DNA from: Echinometra lucunter
Lineage: Eukaryota; Echinodermata; Echinoidea; Camarodonta; Echinometridae
DNA: 64,000 nt
Assembly: GCA_029962745.1 (NCBI GenBank)
Contig: CM057159.1
Span: 31,732,774-31,796,773, forward strand
Direction: 5' to 3'
Position numbers and translations under genes: made by a program. Shown here piece by piece: positions 32,070-44,161 of this stretch. The notes below the pieces were generated by a model that was not told the DNA's origin, searched no databases, and worked only from the letters and a program-made list of their open reading frames with translations. Each line of letters opens with the position of its first letter. The stretch's first letter is position 1.

Positions 32070-35000
32070 TATTATCCACTTCAAACCGTCAATTCTGTGT
32101 ACAAATGAAACCATCAAGGGCAAGAACATTGCATGCACACACACCCACACACACACACACACCCTGACGCACACAGGCAGACATACACAGACATGCACAT
32201 GCACGCCCACACACTCCCTTTTGTTGAGTTGATTAACACCAGCTCAACACATAAGCATATGCCTACATATTGAGTTCATAAAGTGCTCCCCCTTACACAC
32301 AAGTCTGATCTGTTGTAAAGTTTTAAAGTTTCAATATGTAACATATTTAACAGAAATGGAGACTTTCCAAAGTACAGTGTTTGAAGGGTGATGTTCTTCC
32401 CATTTAGCCTAGGCACATCCATACACACAAATTTCAGGTTATTGGATCTAAGTCATTTGATTTTACCTACAATCAACATTGCTTGTAATGCATGATGTAG
32501 ATGTTGGGGTTTGACATTTGTGTATGTTTTAGAGGGTTAAAATGCCTAATTATTAGTGTGAGTGGGAGGGAGTGCATGTGTGGGGGGTGATAATTACTCA
32601 TTTAGTTTTTTAAAACTTGCCAAACTGCTCAAAATATCACACAATTAAGATAAAAAAGCACATGTCATAATGCTTATTATTTATTATTTTTTTTAAATAA
32701 GATATCTTAACAATGTACAAATACGCAATTACAGTCATACAAAATAAAAAAAACCAGCTTTAAACAGTATCGTAAGTTGTATAGTAATATTTGGATGCTA
32801 AAAATTTTGATATCATAAATTGTATTTACATTTCAACTGTCTCGAAAGCCTGAAAATACCGTAGACAAAGTTTTGTAAAAACTAGTACTCATCATAATGT
32901 TTCTGAACTATAAGATGTAGATCTTATAACTTCTAATTCAAAACTAAATTCAGAGGGAAGAAATAAGTTAAAAGAAATAAGAACAAACCTTCTCCTTTTT
33001 TTAAAGCTAAGATTTGGTATAGGAGAATAAAGGAAATGTGACAGATAGTGTGAATCAATATAATGGAAACAGATGTAGCGAAAGACAGATGAAGCTCAGG
33101 AAAAACATAAAATTGATGACAACATGTAAAGAAATAATCATAATTAAAAAAAAACAGAGTTGGAATGTAAAGAGTAATAGTATTCATCTTTGTTACTCTT
33201 CCAATTGTAATAGGGCATTCTTAAATGCACCAGATTTGAAAAAAAAAAACAATCTCTTTGCAATATGGTTTACATTAGCATAAATCAAAGCACTATATAT
33301 CAAACAGATACTGAATTCTAGTCCTGTGAATTAAATTTTACAAAATTTGTCCATGTTCCAAGTAGGAATACGGTCTAGGACTGCTAGGTGTTAGAGAAAC
33401 CTTGTAATCTAACATGGCTTCCTTGTCTTCTCTTCAATAATACAAAGGTATCATGTCCATGCTATATCTAACTCTGTGGTGCATCACGTGTGTTTTCTGG
33501 TCCTTCAATTACAGCTTTTTACAGTGTTACTTTCAATGAACATAGCACATTATAACCTACCACATTATTATAATATACATGTATTTTATGAATTGTTCCA
33601 TACATCTACGTTTCAGGCTTGTCCTATTTCCCTCGAGACAGAATAAATTAATGATAATCATAACAACAACAATCATGGGCTTGTTGCAAACAAGTAAAAA
33701 TTGAAAGAAATAAAAGTTTTACAGTATAAATATGATACGTTTTCTTGCACATCCCATGTGTAGTTGAATATTAATCAAAGCAATTAAAACAAAATATATG
33801 CAATACATATACATAAGAGACATATTGACATATAAAAACAAGACTCTGTACCATTCGCATGCTAGCATGATGTACATGTACTGCGGTAAATATTTACACT
33901 GATTCCCGTACAGTACACAGACTACAGACTCATGGAGTACATTTTTTTTTTATTATATAACAAGATAAAGAAAAAAGAGAGAGAGAGAGAGAGAGAATTC
34001 TTAACTTTCACAATGCAAGGAAAGATTTACACATACAGCTTCGTGCATCAGATCTGTTAATAATTTGAAGTAGTGATTAGGTCTATAACCCTGTCTAAAA
34101 GATAGCATCTCACTGAAAGCATAAAGGACATTCTCTTCTTGTTACACAGGACCAGGCCCCTAAAGCTCCGCCATTTTGTCCAGATCCATTAGAAGGCAGA
34201 CCTAAGCACCAATCAATATTCATGATCAAAAATGAATAATTCATTTTATAAGATGCTTCCAACTAGTAGCATTTGTTTATATGCATTGTGAAACATTACA
34301 CGCATCAGCTTACTGCATGCGCAGTTAATGCACAATAAATGCGCAACAAATGCGCATTAAATCAAAGTGTCACAATAAAACTGATACGCGCAAAAGTTAT
34401 GAATAATGCAACAGTGTTATTGATATCATGGCGATAACGGGTGCTTATCGGCCCCTTCAAATGATCCGAAAGAGGCAGGGCCTAATGCCATTCGTGTAAT
34501 GATATCCGTGTGTGCTGCTTTCCATCTAGTAAATTCATTATATGTCTATGCACAGGACCAACCTCATCCTGCTCCTTAGCAGACAACCTCTGAGGTAATC
34601 GAAGCTTAGTGAAAAGGAGTGGCACCAAAAATATAAGTCTAGAATTAATGCATTCTTTACGCATCTCCTCATATCGCTACGCTTTGCTAAGCAGCCTAAA
34701 CACAATCACTTTCATATCCTTCATTAAAAACCACTGTTAATGAAATAGAAAATAGAGGCAATAAGGCAGAAATTGTAATTTTTATAAACCTGATGATAAA
34801 CAAATGTTATTTCACAGACTCCATAAAGAAAAAAAATTCTAGCAAAGATGCATGAAATGCCATCACTTCCAATTCATATCCTGGTCATATTCAGTTAAAT
34901 GAATAAACTGACTATTTCATGCACCTTTACTTGCCATGTATTTCTCACAACTGCTGATATCTAGATTTTCCAAGATGAGAACTCCTAATTAGGATTATGA

Positions 35001-36300
35001 AAATCTTTCTTTTGCATACATGTCCATACAATATGAAATATTAAAATCAATATAAAGCATGCCTCATATACCAGTAGATAAATGGGTTTTTCATATTCAC
35101 AAAATAGGTAAAATGTCCATAGAAATTTGAAAGAAAAAAAAATCATGAGCTACTCCTAGATAAGGAATAACTATTATCAATGAGTGGAGGGGAGGGCACC
35201 ATATGATTTGAGCACCAAAGATTTTACTTCATTTTACTTTATTTCAATAAAGTACAAGATAAAGAAAAGAAAGTGAGAGAGAGATATCTTTATAACAAGA
35301 ATTATCATCACTAATAATAATAATAATGATAATAATGATAATGTAACTGCGACGTTAGGGCGAATCCATAATTGTCTTGGTCTACTGTTTGGATTCACAT
35401 TAACGCACACTCATTTTGCCCTAACGCTCTCCTCTCTCTATTGTGACAAAATAAACCCATTCATTGCATTCGCCCTATGGTAGGTTATAATGGAAGAAGA
35501 AGAAGAAGAAGAAACCCCATTATAATGTGTCTCCGGTCCAGATAAAGTTTATCATACCTTGTAACTTGTGCTGATGTATTAGATAAGAAAAGTAAAGGAA
35601 AAGTAGTTTCAATAATAAAGTATGCCCAATATCAGGTGGTTAAAACAATGAGAGCTTAACTCCAGGTAAGCCAAAATATTACCATGGAAAACTTCACTCC
35701 TGCTATAAGGGGAGTAAAATAATAATAATAATATTAATGCACTTATACTGTGCAATATTATATATATAGTGCATGCTCTGGAGTTGAATACACCATAATA
35801 TGTGCATCCACAGTTTTAGAATTTCTCAAGTGCATTATATGTCACCGAGGCCGTAGGCCGAGGTGATATATTGTGTACGAGAGAAATTCTTTATCTATGG
35901 ATGAACATTTTATGGTATATTTGACGACAATGAGCATGTACTATGCGTTATATAAGGTGGGAAACTGCTTGTGGGATCGAAGCTCACCAAACTTAACTAT
36001 AAACATTGCAACATCCGTTGATAAAGTTCAACGAACTCCATATTATCGATAATTTGTAATTTATCAATACATTTACCTATGGGATTTTGCACACAAATTA
36101 GCGTGCAATATAATGCGCTATATACTACGGTTGTGGCCATATTAAATGAATTACGCAAAGGCATCTGACCAATCAGAAACCTTGTTTTAAGTAACCCATC
36201 TTATATAATAAACTATTCCGAAACACATGATGAACCAAGATAAGGGATGAGGGACGAGCAGAAATCAAGTGAAATAAAGATTGCTACAATCTTTTGTTGA
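32070..36300. other. Gene-poor stretch, A+T-rich with simple repeats
   Basis: A (CA)n tract lies at about 32137-32215, a (GA)n tract at 33979-33998 and short AAT/GAA runs at 35310-35345 and 35497-35512. A near-palindrome centred on GGCCGTAGGCC (35848-35870) occurs in what looks like a dispersed repeat (about 35815-36205). A minus-strand frame at 34482-34664 has protein-like composition (LFTKLRLPQRLSAKEQDEV), but I do not recognise it. No supported exon was found. Confidence 0.4.
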
Positions 36301-36304
36301 ATTA

Positions 36305-36660
36305 CATTCTAATATATGCTTCAGAAAAGGGGACTTTTTCTAAGTTTGCCTTGAAGGAATCCAAAGTACCCACTGAATGGAAATTACGAGGTAAGTGGTT
36401 CCCTGAAGTGGATGAGCAGCTAAAGTGGAGCAGTAGGATCACCCAAGGATGGTTTTGTTCTTTGGGCCACAAGAAGAGTTTATGCCACAAGAACACATAT
36501 ATTCCGGTAGATATTAAGAAATAAGATCTACAACATATGAGGGGCACAACCATGTTATGCTTTCCAAGTTAAGAGCAATATTTCATACTCCATACAGTAT
36601 CTGACTGGCAGCCACTGTAATCCTTCTAAAATTGGTGAAAATATCTGGTACCTTTTACCA
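36305..36660 (-). pseudogene. LINE (CR1/L2-like) reverse-transcriptase C-terminal remnant
   Basis: On the minus strand the frames read ILEGLQWLPVRYCMEYEILL, then LTWKA, a stop codon, HGCAPHML and, in an overlapping frame, HLPRNF and LDSFKANLEKVPF. These correspond in order to the conserved tail of CR1/L2/Rex-type non-LTR polymerases (LHWLPVxxRIxYKILLLTYKALHGxAPxYL ... LPxSLR ... LDSFKxxLKTxLF). In-frame stops and a frame shift show it is dead. It is a 3' fragment of a truncated insertion. Confidence 0.75.
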
Positions 36661-36759
36661 AATACCAATTTGTATACATTCAACTGAATATGGTATTTAT
36701 ATGTGTACCATTTCCATGCATAATTTTTGTATCGTACATGTAGTAATTCTGTAAGAATA

Positions 36760-37580
36760 ACAGTTCTGAATTCAGAAGTGGGGTCATCAAGAGAAGCTTG
36801 AGTTTGGAAAGGTTGAACATAATTTGTAAGCTTACTCATTCTTAATATGTGAATTGGGAAGAATATAGCAGATTTCCCTTCAAGAACAGAAATAGCTTGA
36901 ACTTTCAGGCTGAACACTTCTGCCATCTTTGTGTGTGGTCCTGTGTACTCATTTCCGTGTTTAGTGCATATACCTTTAGGGGAGCCAGAAGTTTAAGTAT
37001 TTTAACTCAGTTTTTGGCTTACACAGAATACTTAGCCAGCTTCGGTATTCAATTGAATCTTTGGTCTAAGTATTTTACCCTAAATTTAAGAAAGCCACTT
37101 AGCAGACTAATGCAAATTACTTTGGAAGTTTGATTCTCTGTCATGTGGTTTTCATACACATGTGCAGTCATGATATGCTGCGCAAATGGAAATTTTATAA
37201 GCGTGCATAAAATGCGACAGCTTTATTTTAGAGGGACTTTTATTAAGACATAATGTTCATTTGCTTTAAAGTCAGCTTTCTGAAGTAAAATCATCAGAAG
37301 TCAGCTGAATATGAATTAAGGTATTTTACTTAGCGAAGTGACAATGCTAAGTAATTTACCTCCTCAATTCATGTATCAAATAGAATACCAGCCATGTTTT
37401 TTTTTGTGTGTGTGTTGCTTTTTAATGCACAACTAATCTACCTTTTTATTTCTTTGGATACAGTTTCTTTCACAATATAACTGCATGGCCAGAACTCAAC
37501 TGTGCTATGCATGTAAACAAATCAAATTTCCATTTATGGACAATAAAGTATTGAACTGAAGTGAATTGAATTGAATTGAA
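36760..37580. repeat. Dispersed repeat and AATTGAATTGAA-type tail
   Basis: It shares ordered blocks with 15870-16290 (GAGAAGCTTGAGTT, ATATACCTTTAGGGGA, GGCCAGAACTC). It ends near 37530-37580 in GGACAATAAAGTATTGAACTG followed by GAATTGAATTGAA repeats, a tail also seen near 15425-15470 and 54965-55025. Such tails are typical of the 3' ends of LINE families, so this is probably part of one. Confidence 0.5.
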
Positions 37581-38238
37581 CTTTATATTCAAAAAGTAAG
37601 CCCAAGATTTGTATGATTTGAAAACATGATTACAAAGGACTACTTGAAATACATGCATATAAAAGACATTCTCTGTGATTATTTTTTTTAAAATGAGATC
37701 CAGCTCATACCTTCCAAAGTTCATTACTCCTAAAATCAATTTAATGCATATCTTGGTTTGTTCCCTACAATATACATTCCATGAAGATATTTTTCACCAT
37801 CTGATTCAATGCTCCTTTATTTTTTCATGAACTTATTTCATAGATCCACAGCACAGTTAAGATGAATGGGTATGTGCCATTCTCATCATATTTTTCAAAG
37901 TCTACAAGTCTACAGGTTGTCACTCTCTACCCAAGTCTAATTTAAAGTATTACTGGGGAAAACTTCCATGAATGCTGCAAGCATCAATCATTCTTTATCA
38001 ATTACCATCAGTATTCGAGCATCAAGAGCACCTTGCTAGGTGGATATAAGCCCTTTACAAACAGCCAACTTAAATAATTCAGTGTAGTATCATCGTGTAA
38101 CACTGGCAGGAGAAATGACACATTCAACAACAACAAAAACAAACAAACAAACAAACAAATAAACAGAAAATTGTGCATCAGATCAATAGTAAACCCTATC
38201 TTGGCAGCAAAATGTAATGTTTATATGATTCTTGTCTG

Positions 38239-38367
38239 TCAAGGTTTTTCTGGTGGTTCGTTGGTTAAGGACTGTGGAGTATTGTCTAGAGGTTCTTGGT
38301 CCTTCCTGCTGATGGGAGGGGTGTTGTTCAATGAGCCTTTGATGGGCAGCGGAGGGGGTGACGGATC
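38239..38367 (-). CDS. Candidate terminal exon of an antisense gene, proline-rich C terminus
   Basis: Reading the minus strand, a strong acceptor (CTGTTTTGTTCCCAG) precedes 42 codons and a TGA stop at 38239-38241. The product begins DPSPPPLPIKGSLNNTPP and ends SLTNEPPEKP. It is low in hydrophobics and rich in Pro, Asn, Thr and Glu, as in disordered C-terminal tails. G+C rises locally compared with the flanks. The frame assumes a phase-0 intron. Earlier exons would lie at higher coordinates, in the N gap or beyond, and I did not find them. TTTATT at 37816-37821 could be its AATAAA signal on the minus strand. The product is not recognised. Confidence 0.45.
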   Translation of the reverse strand, partial: DPSPPPLPIKGSLNNTPPISRKDQEPLDNTPQSLTNEPPEKP

Positions 38368-38500
38368 CTGGGAACAAAACAGACAAGTCTCATGACAAAC
38401 CAAGAAGCTAGTCATCATTCATTGTGGAAAATATTCTATGTGGTCCATTTTGGGCAACCAATTCAGTAAGGTACGGTTAATTCTGAACATGTATGTGACT

Positions 38501-39000
38501 NNNNNNNNNNNNNNNNNNNNNNNNNNNNNNNNNNNNNNNNNNNNNNNNNNNNNNNNNNNNNNNNNNNNNNNNNNNNNNNNNNNNNNNNNNNNNNNNNNNN
38601 NNNNNNNNNNNNNNNNNNNNNNNNNNNNNNNNNNNNNNNNNNNNNNNNNNNNNNNNNNNNNNNNNNNNNNNNNNNNNNNNNNNNNNNNNNNNNNNNNNNN
38701 NNNNNNNNNNNNNNNNNNNNNNNNNNNNNNNNNNNNNNNNNNNNNNNNNNNNNNNNNNNNNNNNNNNNNNNNNNNNNNNNNNNNNNNNNNNNNNNNNNNN
38801 NNNNNNNNNNNNNNNNNNNNNNNNNNNNNNNNNNNNNNNNNNNNNNNNNNNNNNNNNNNNNNNNNNNNNNNNNNNNNNNNNNNNNNNNNNNNNNNNNNNN
38901 NNNNNNNNNNNNNNNNNNNNNNNNNNNNNNNNNNNNNNNNNNNNNNNNNNNNNNNNNNNNNNNNNNNNNNNNNNNNNNNNNNNNNNNNNNNNNNNNNNNN
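38501..39000. other. Assembly gap of 500 N
   Basis: Exactly 500 unknown bases, the usual placeholder length, so the true size is unknown. It lies where an exon linking the discoidin gene to the 43-kb exons, or the upstream exons of the antisense gene, could be hidden. Confidence 0.99.
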
Positions 39001-40691
39001 GAACCACATCATATAAATATTTTGTTTTCTCTCATTTGCTCTGTTCTTTCCAGGAAAAGAAAAAAAGTTTGAAGAGAGGAAATAAATAGGGGAATAGGAA
39101 TTCTATGGGAGGGAGGGATATATATATATATTTTTAGACGATAATAATGACTTCTCTTTTTCTTGAGGGGGGTCCTCTGCAATTGCTTTTGAAATGCCCC
39201 AACCCTTTTTTCCATCACCTGTCGTCACGAGTAAAATGTATTTTGCTGATTAAGGACATCCCGAATAGATTTCTTCCTCAATGATTTATTCCATTGGAGA
39301 CAAAATAAGAATAATGGTTATTACACATTGTCGTCATCACAACGAAAGCTGTTTCTTTATCACTTTAAGCACATAGATTCATTGTATTTTTTTTTTGGGG
39401 GGGGGGGTAGTGAAATGGGACGCAGATGAATTCGAAGGGGAAAAAATCAGAAATAGGCTCCTAAATAATAAAATGAATATAGACGGAAGGACAATGATGC
39501 ATTACTGCCTAAGGAAAAAGAAACCACCACAACAAAATAAAGCAAAAATGTATACACAACACACACACGCGCCCACATGCTCACACATGATTTTTTTTTC
39601 TTGAGCCTAGTTTTTATGGCATCTTCCTGCAGCTATAAAACCTGCCCTACACAGGCGGCCAAACCCCTGTTCACACAAAACAGTGTTCACACATTGCTTT
39701 CATAAACTGCAAAAAATATGCATTATATATTGCTATTTATTATTATCATTATTATCATTATCATTTTTTCAAACTAAACTTCTGAATAATGACATGGATA
39801 CTAGAAACAGAAAAGTTGGTGTATTAAAAGATTTCTGGGCAGTAGGAACATCAGACTGTCTTCACATCCTGTGCACTCTCACACATCGTCTGACATCTCA
39901 TCGTAATCGATTTATCGACCAGAATCAAAGGAACGCGACTTTTCACCTCAGTACACTTACTGACTGAGGTTAAGGCTTCACAAAAAGGCGATAAAACATG
40001 GACTTCCACGTGACTATATTCTGTGTTTCACACGCTAGTACGTGATTTAAAGCTTCATGCAGCAAACTCGTAATGATGGCAGTAGAAATTATTATGTAAA
40101 AGAGAGAGAGAGAGGTAATTTATTTTTTAATAATTACCTAATGGTTACAATGATTCGGGGTGGGGACGGGGGCACATCTGGGAACTTATGTAGTAGACAT
40201 GTGTACGGTCCTAAATTGGCAAGAACTGCAGCCTGTTCGATGAAATCAACATGAAATGATTCAAGTAAATGCCTGAACGATCTTGCACCGAATTATTCAA
40301 AATAAATGCCCACTAGCTCAGTTCATTCGTTTGAAACAAAATTCCGGATAAATAGCTCATTCCAGTTACAATAAGTTAATTAGCAATGCTGGTGTGAATC
40401 AAAGAGGGTCATTGCTTGCTTTTAAATTGTCACGCAATAATGCAAAGTAGATATATCTAAATAACTCATTTTAATGATGGGTTTCAACAACCATACAAGT
40501 GTGAGATCAATCTAAATTTTTCTCTTTCCTTTTTCCTTTGTTATTTTGTTATCTTCATCTTATTAATGTTATTCTGATTGATTATTTTGTATGTATGTCA
40601 TTAGATGAACTTTCTTGTATTGATTTTTTTTTTTTCAATGCGTTAATTTTCTGAAGTATTCCAGTCGATTGCTTACATGATTTTCTTACAG

Positions 40692-41390
40692 TATAGACCA
40701 ATCCCACAACGCAAGAGGGCAGCAGACTGTTCGACACAGTTCGATATACTGCGGTGGGCGCTCCAACTTGTATAGTACGCAAGTCAATAGCGCGTTATGT
40801 ACATTCGTTCGATTTTTTGGGCTATTTTGACCAATATATGCAGATTTCTTTTAATATTTGCAATGAGAAGTTATCAGGGAAGTTCAGGTCGCAGCTGTGC
40901 GGTGCTCAAATGCCACAAGAATTGGAGAAAGTTTAAAAATTGGAAGCTAACTGAGTGCGAAATTCACTCGCTTTTGACTCGTGAAGCCTGTTTGTGTGAG
41001 AAGCCGTACTCCCTACACAGTTTTCCGTAAGCAATGTGAAGGAATTCGTCGCCAGTGCATGGTAAGATGGTGCAGGGTAAGATTGAGGGCTCCCGCTTAT
41101 TACGGCTTCTATGCTGCAATCGAACTTTCACTGACAAAACTAAGTTGAAAAACCATCGAAAGTACAAAAATACATCATACCTTCATCTGTCAGATATGGC
41201 CATTGTCTTACCTCATCTACCCATGTATCCATGCTTTATTTTATTGATCTAGAATAAAGTAAATGGAACAATATCAGGGCATATCTCATTTCTTGTATTC
41301 ATTTTGTACACAGAGCCAATCGCGGTCAGCGCGCTTGCCCACCGCAGCAATGGCGTCGCCGATATAGGGCCAAATTGAAATTGGTCTATA
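40692..41390 (+). mobile_element. TA-flanked TIR element carrying a THAP-like exon, copy 1
   Basis: The ends are TATAGACCAAT and ATTGGTCTATA, consistent with TAGACCAAT termini and TA target duplication. A second copy lies at 45633-46415 in the same orientation, with the same ends and about 90% similarity by eye. Both contain CGCAAGAGGGCAGCAGACTG, an exon-like block with a GTAAGC donor, and GCGGTCAGCGCGCTTGCCCAC before the right end. The element is too short for a complete transposase. Confidence 0.83.
40896..41026 (+). pseudogene. THAP-like zinc-finger exon fragment inside the repeat, copy 1
   Basis: The open frame contains CAVLKCHKNWRKFKNWKL, then TECEIHSLL, CLCEKPYSLHSFP and a donor-like GTAAGC. 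The spacing C-x4-C ... W ... CxxH ... CxC-x-KP-x-S-L-H-x-FP matches the N-terminal part of an atypical THAP-like domain that I recall from transposon-related proteins of cnidarians, echinoderms and fish. The usual W and C-x2-H half, which would be on the next exon, is absent. This is a fragment, probably captured from or left over from an autonomous relative. Confidence 0.45.
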
Positions 41391-41464
41391 AGCGACGGGG
41401 TTTTTGTGGATAGCAGTTCTGTAACTGACAGTTCTCCCTTGTCTAACTAGAACTGCAAATAACA

Positions 41465-41486
41465 AATGAATAAACAAATAAATACA

Positions 41487-41517
<31 letters not shown>

Positions 41518-41520
41518 ATA
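41465..41520. repeat. (AAAT)n microsatellite and following CTT/CTC-rich tract
   Basis: An AAAT/ATAA tetranucleotide run is followed to about 41900 by imperfect CTT, CTC and CAT triplets. There is no coding content. Confidence 0.8.
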
Positions 41521-41912
41521 TATATGATAGGGATATAAACACGCTTCTCCAACTTCCTCCTCCTCCTCCTCCTCATCATCATCATCATCATCATTTATCG
41601 TCATCACTACTTCTTCTCCTTCCTCCTCTTTCTCCTACTTGTTACTACTGCCACCAGTACAACTCTTTCTTTAATGTCTTCCTTTTCTGGGTATTCTTCT
41701 TCACCTTCTTCCTCTTCTTCTATACTAGTTACTACTTCTACTACCACTTCTACTCTTTCTTAATATCTTTCTTTTCTTTGTATTCTTCTTATCTTTCTAC
41801 ATCTTCTTTCTTCGTCTTCTTCTTCTTCCTTCTTTTCTTCGCATTCTTCTTGTTTGTTCTTCTTTTCTTTTCTCCTGATCTTCTCCTCATCCTTCCCCTT
41901 CTAACTACAGTC

Positions 41913-42476
41913 TTGGGGGGGGGGGGGGGTACTCGACCCAAAAAGTGGTAGGTATGTGCCGCGGGCGAGACAAAAAACGGGGGCTTTGGAACGGGATTAT
42001 TGTGAAAAGGAGGGTCTTCGGAACGGGCTTCGGAACTACAAATGTTTGTGAAAACGGGGGTCTTTTGAACGGTTCGCCTGTGTGTGAGCGTGGTGAGTGC
42101 GTATGTATCCCTACGGAACGAGCATACGTGCATGCAGCTAGCCCGCCGGCACGGGCGCCGGGTGCGCTCGCGCAGAGTCGATGGTCGGACAGCGCTCTGC
42201 GGGCCGCTTTTCACCAAAAATGCAGCTCATTGTAGCGGATCAATGCGGCCGGAACGGCGTAACGAAAGATATGCGAAGCTTTGGAACGGATTTATGTCTT
42301 CTTTTTTCTCGATAAGAAGAAAATGCTATGCTCTGGAACGGCTTTCTTTGTTCTTTTTTCTCAATAAGATAAAAATGCTATGCTTTGGAACGGAAATTTG
42401 AGTGTAAAAATGGGGGTCTTCTCCGCGGCACATACCCACCACGCATTATATACTGAGTGCCCCCCCCCCCCCCGGG
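41913..42476. mobile_element. G-tract-ended TIR element with 8-bp target duplication CTACAGTC
   Basis: CTACAGTC flanks both ends (41905-41912 and 42477-42484). Inside, a G tract and GGTAGGTATGTGCCGCGGG on the left are mirrored by GGTGGGTATGTGCCGCGGA plus a G tract on the other strand at the right. The interior repeats short GGAACGG words (CTTTGGAACGG, TTCGGAACGGG and others, about ten times). It has a G+C-rich, CpG-rich core at 42060-42260. No transposase frame. The 8-bp duplication suggests hAT-type movement. Confidence 0.83.
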
Positions 42477-43050
42477 CTACAGTCATCCAACAGGTATATT
42501 CTGGAGGTGCTTTGGCGGATTTACTCATCAATGTAGTGCCATAATCATGTATATGAACAAACGACAACAAACAAATAGACAGACAAACATAAGTAAATGT
42601 TCTACCACCGGTTAAAAGTAGTAGACGAAGGTAAAGACTTGAGAGAAGAGGAAAAATAATAGTATTACTTGCCATGTGCTTCCAAAACAATAATATCTTA
42701 GATTTCCTTATTATTTTTTTTCCAAATTTCCTTAGTGTTCGTATGGTCACAGTTTAAACAGTAAACATTTCAACATTCCAATAATACACTAAAAATAAGA
42801 TCAAAACTAAATAATTAATAACATTACTTCGTTCTTAAACATGCTGCAACCATACAAGAAGGGCAGCATTGGTAATGGCAAAACAAACCGCTACACATAA
42901 CCATAATCCAAATCCCTACTTACCATAAAACGATAACCATATATAACCCAATGCTGTATTCAAAAAGGTAAACAAGATAGACAGAGAGAGAATGCCTTTT
43001 AAAAAAATTTGCAACTCTTTCACTGCTTTTTTTTCTCATCTCCCATACAG

Positions 43051-43128
43051 ATGGGCGAATATAACTCTGAAGGATCAGCAAGGAGCTTTGGTTTCCATTG
43101 CACCGACCATGCCGGTCAACACAGCAAG
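43051..43128 (+). CDS. Candidate exon A of the 43-60-kb chain
   Basis: Acceptor TTCTCATCTCCCATACAG, donor GTAGGT, 78 bases. Two frames are open. Entering in phase 2 it reads WANITLKDQQGALVSIAPTM and leaves in phase 2, which joins exon 44118 to give the protein-like QPYKVVVAQSRPGE and then fits the coiled-coil exons. Entering in phase 0 it reads MGEYNSEGSARSFGF and leads to a less plausible continuation. I prefer the first. The product is not recognised, and the preceding exon was not found. Confidence 0.5.
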
Positions 43129-44117
43129 GTAGGTATCCTTCTTTCACACGCCGTAGTATTTCAACATTCATATATCATCAAACATGCTTGGATTATTCCA
43201 TATCAAAGAAGGGCCTGTGATTATTTTTTTTCTTCTAAATGCAACATTCCTTAAATTATTCCTAAAATAAATACTGAAAACATGTTTGCTTTCAGTACTT
43301 ATACTTTGCAGTATGAACTTATCAGTTCATACTGCGAAGGGATATGATAAGTATTGAAAACATGTTTGTTTGTTTGCTTTTTTTTTTTTTTAAATAAAAC
43401 TTACCTGGCATACAGTGCAATAACTCAGACCAACGAATAAAGGAATGGATGAAGAAATGTATTGTTCCTTTACTATGTCCAGCAATCAAATTATTGTTTC
43501 TCAGTTCGTTTTGTCTGGGTTGCAGATGGAAGGGAGGGGGCAGGGTGAGCCAAGTAATGCCAATTTTTTATATTCCCATTTTTATTCCATTCATCAATTG
43601 CGAGAATAACAAATGAAATAATAATTTATCTTTCAAATGAGAAACCACTTACAAATATAGACGCCTGTGGCTTTGTTGACAGAAGTTAGGTTCCAGTTAA
43701 TCCACATGAAAGAGTTCATCTCCTATCTGCTATGGTTGAGCTGTCAACAAATTAAACATGCATTATACTAATCAAGATGATTGTTTTACATGCCTCGGTT
43801 CGTTGCGTGTAATCATTTTTTTCCAGGATCAAAGGTCGCATGATTGATATTGCTTTGAAAAGTGCATTTTGAAATGCTGACAAAATATAATAATGACATT
43901 ACACCTTGAATGATTGCATGATGCATAGGGGAGTACTGGGCAATAATACCCAACCACCCCCCGCCCCCCCCCCCCCCCCCCAAAAAAAAAGGAACCGAAA
44001 AAATATGCAAATTGAAAACGACAACTGTTTGCTTGTTTTTAATTTTTAAACTCCACCCTTATCAGTTATAGCTGAAAAAAATATGAGTCATATTATTATT
44101 TTTCTCTTTCATTTCAG

Positions 44118-44161
44118 GCAACCGTACAAGGTCGTTGTGGCTCAAAGTCGGCCTGGAGAAG
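44118..44161 (+). CDS. Candidate exon B of the 43-60-kb chain
   Basis: Acceptor TCTCTTTCATTTCAG, donor GTAAAT, 44 bases. In the preferred frame it enters in phase 2 and leaves in phase 1, encoding QPYKVVVAQSRPGE. That exit phase matches the exon at 59003 across a 14.8-kb intron. Good splice sites and a clean frame argue for a real exon, but its small size means it could be chance. Confidence 0.48.

Noticed and set aside
34482..34664. Minus-strand frame with LFTKLRLPQRLSAKEQDEV
   Set aside because: The composition is protein-like, but I recognise no family, no splice sites support it, and it is short. Left uncalled.
36660..36926. Upstream part of the 123-residue minus-strand frame at 36555-36926
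   Set aside because: Only the last 30 residues resemble LINE polymerase; the rest shows no family pattern and overlaps another dispersed repeat.
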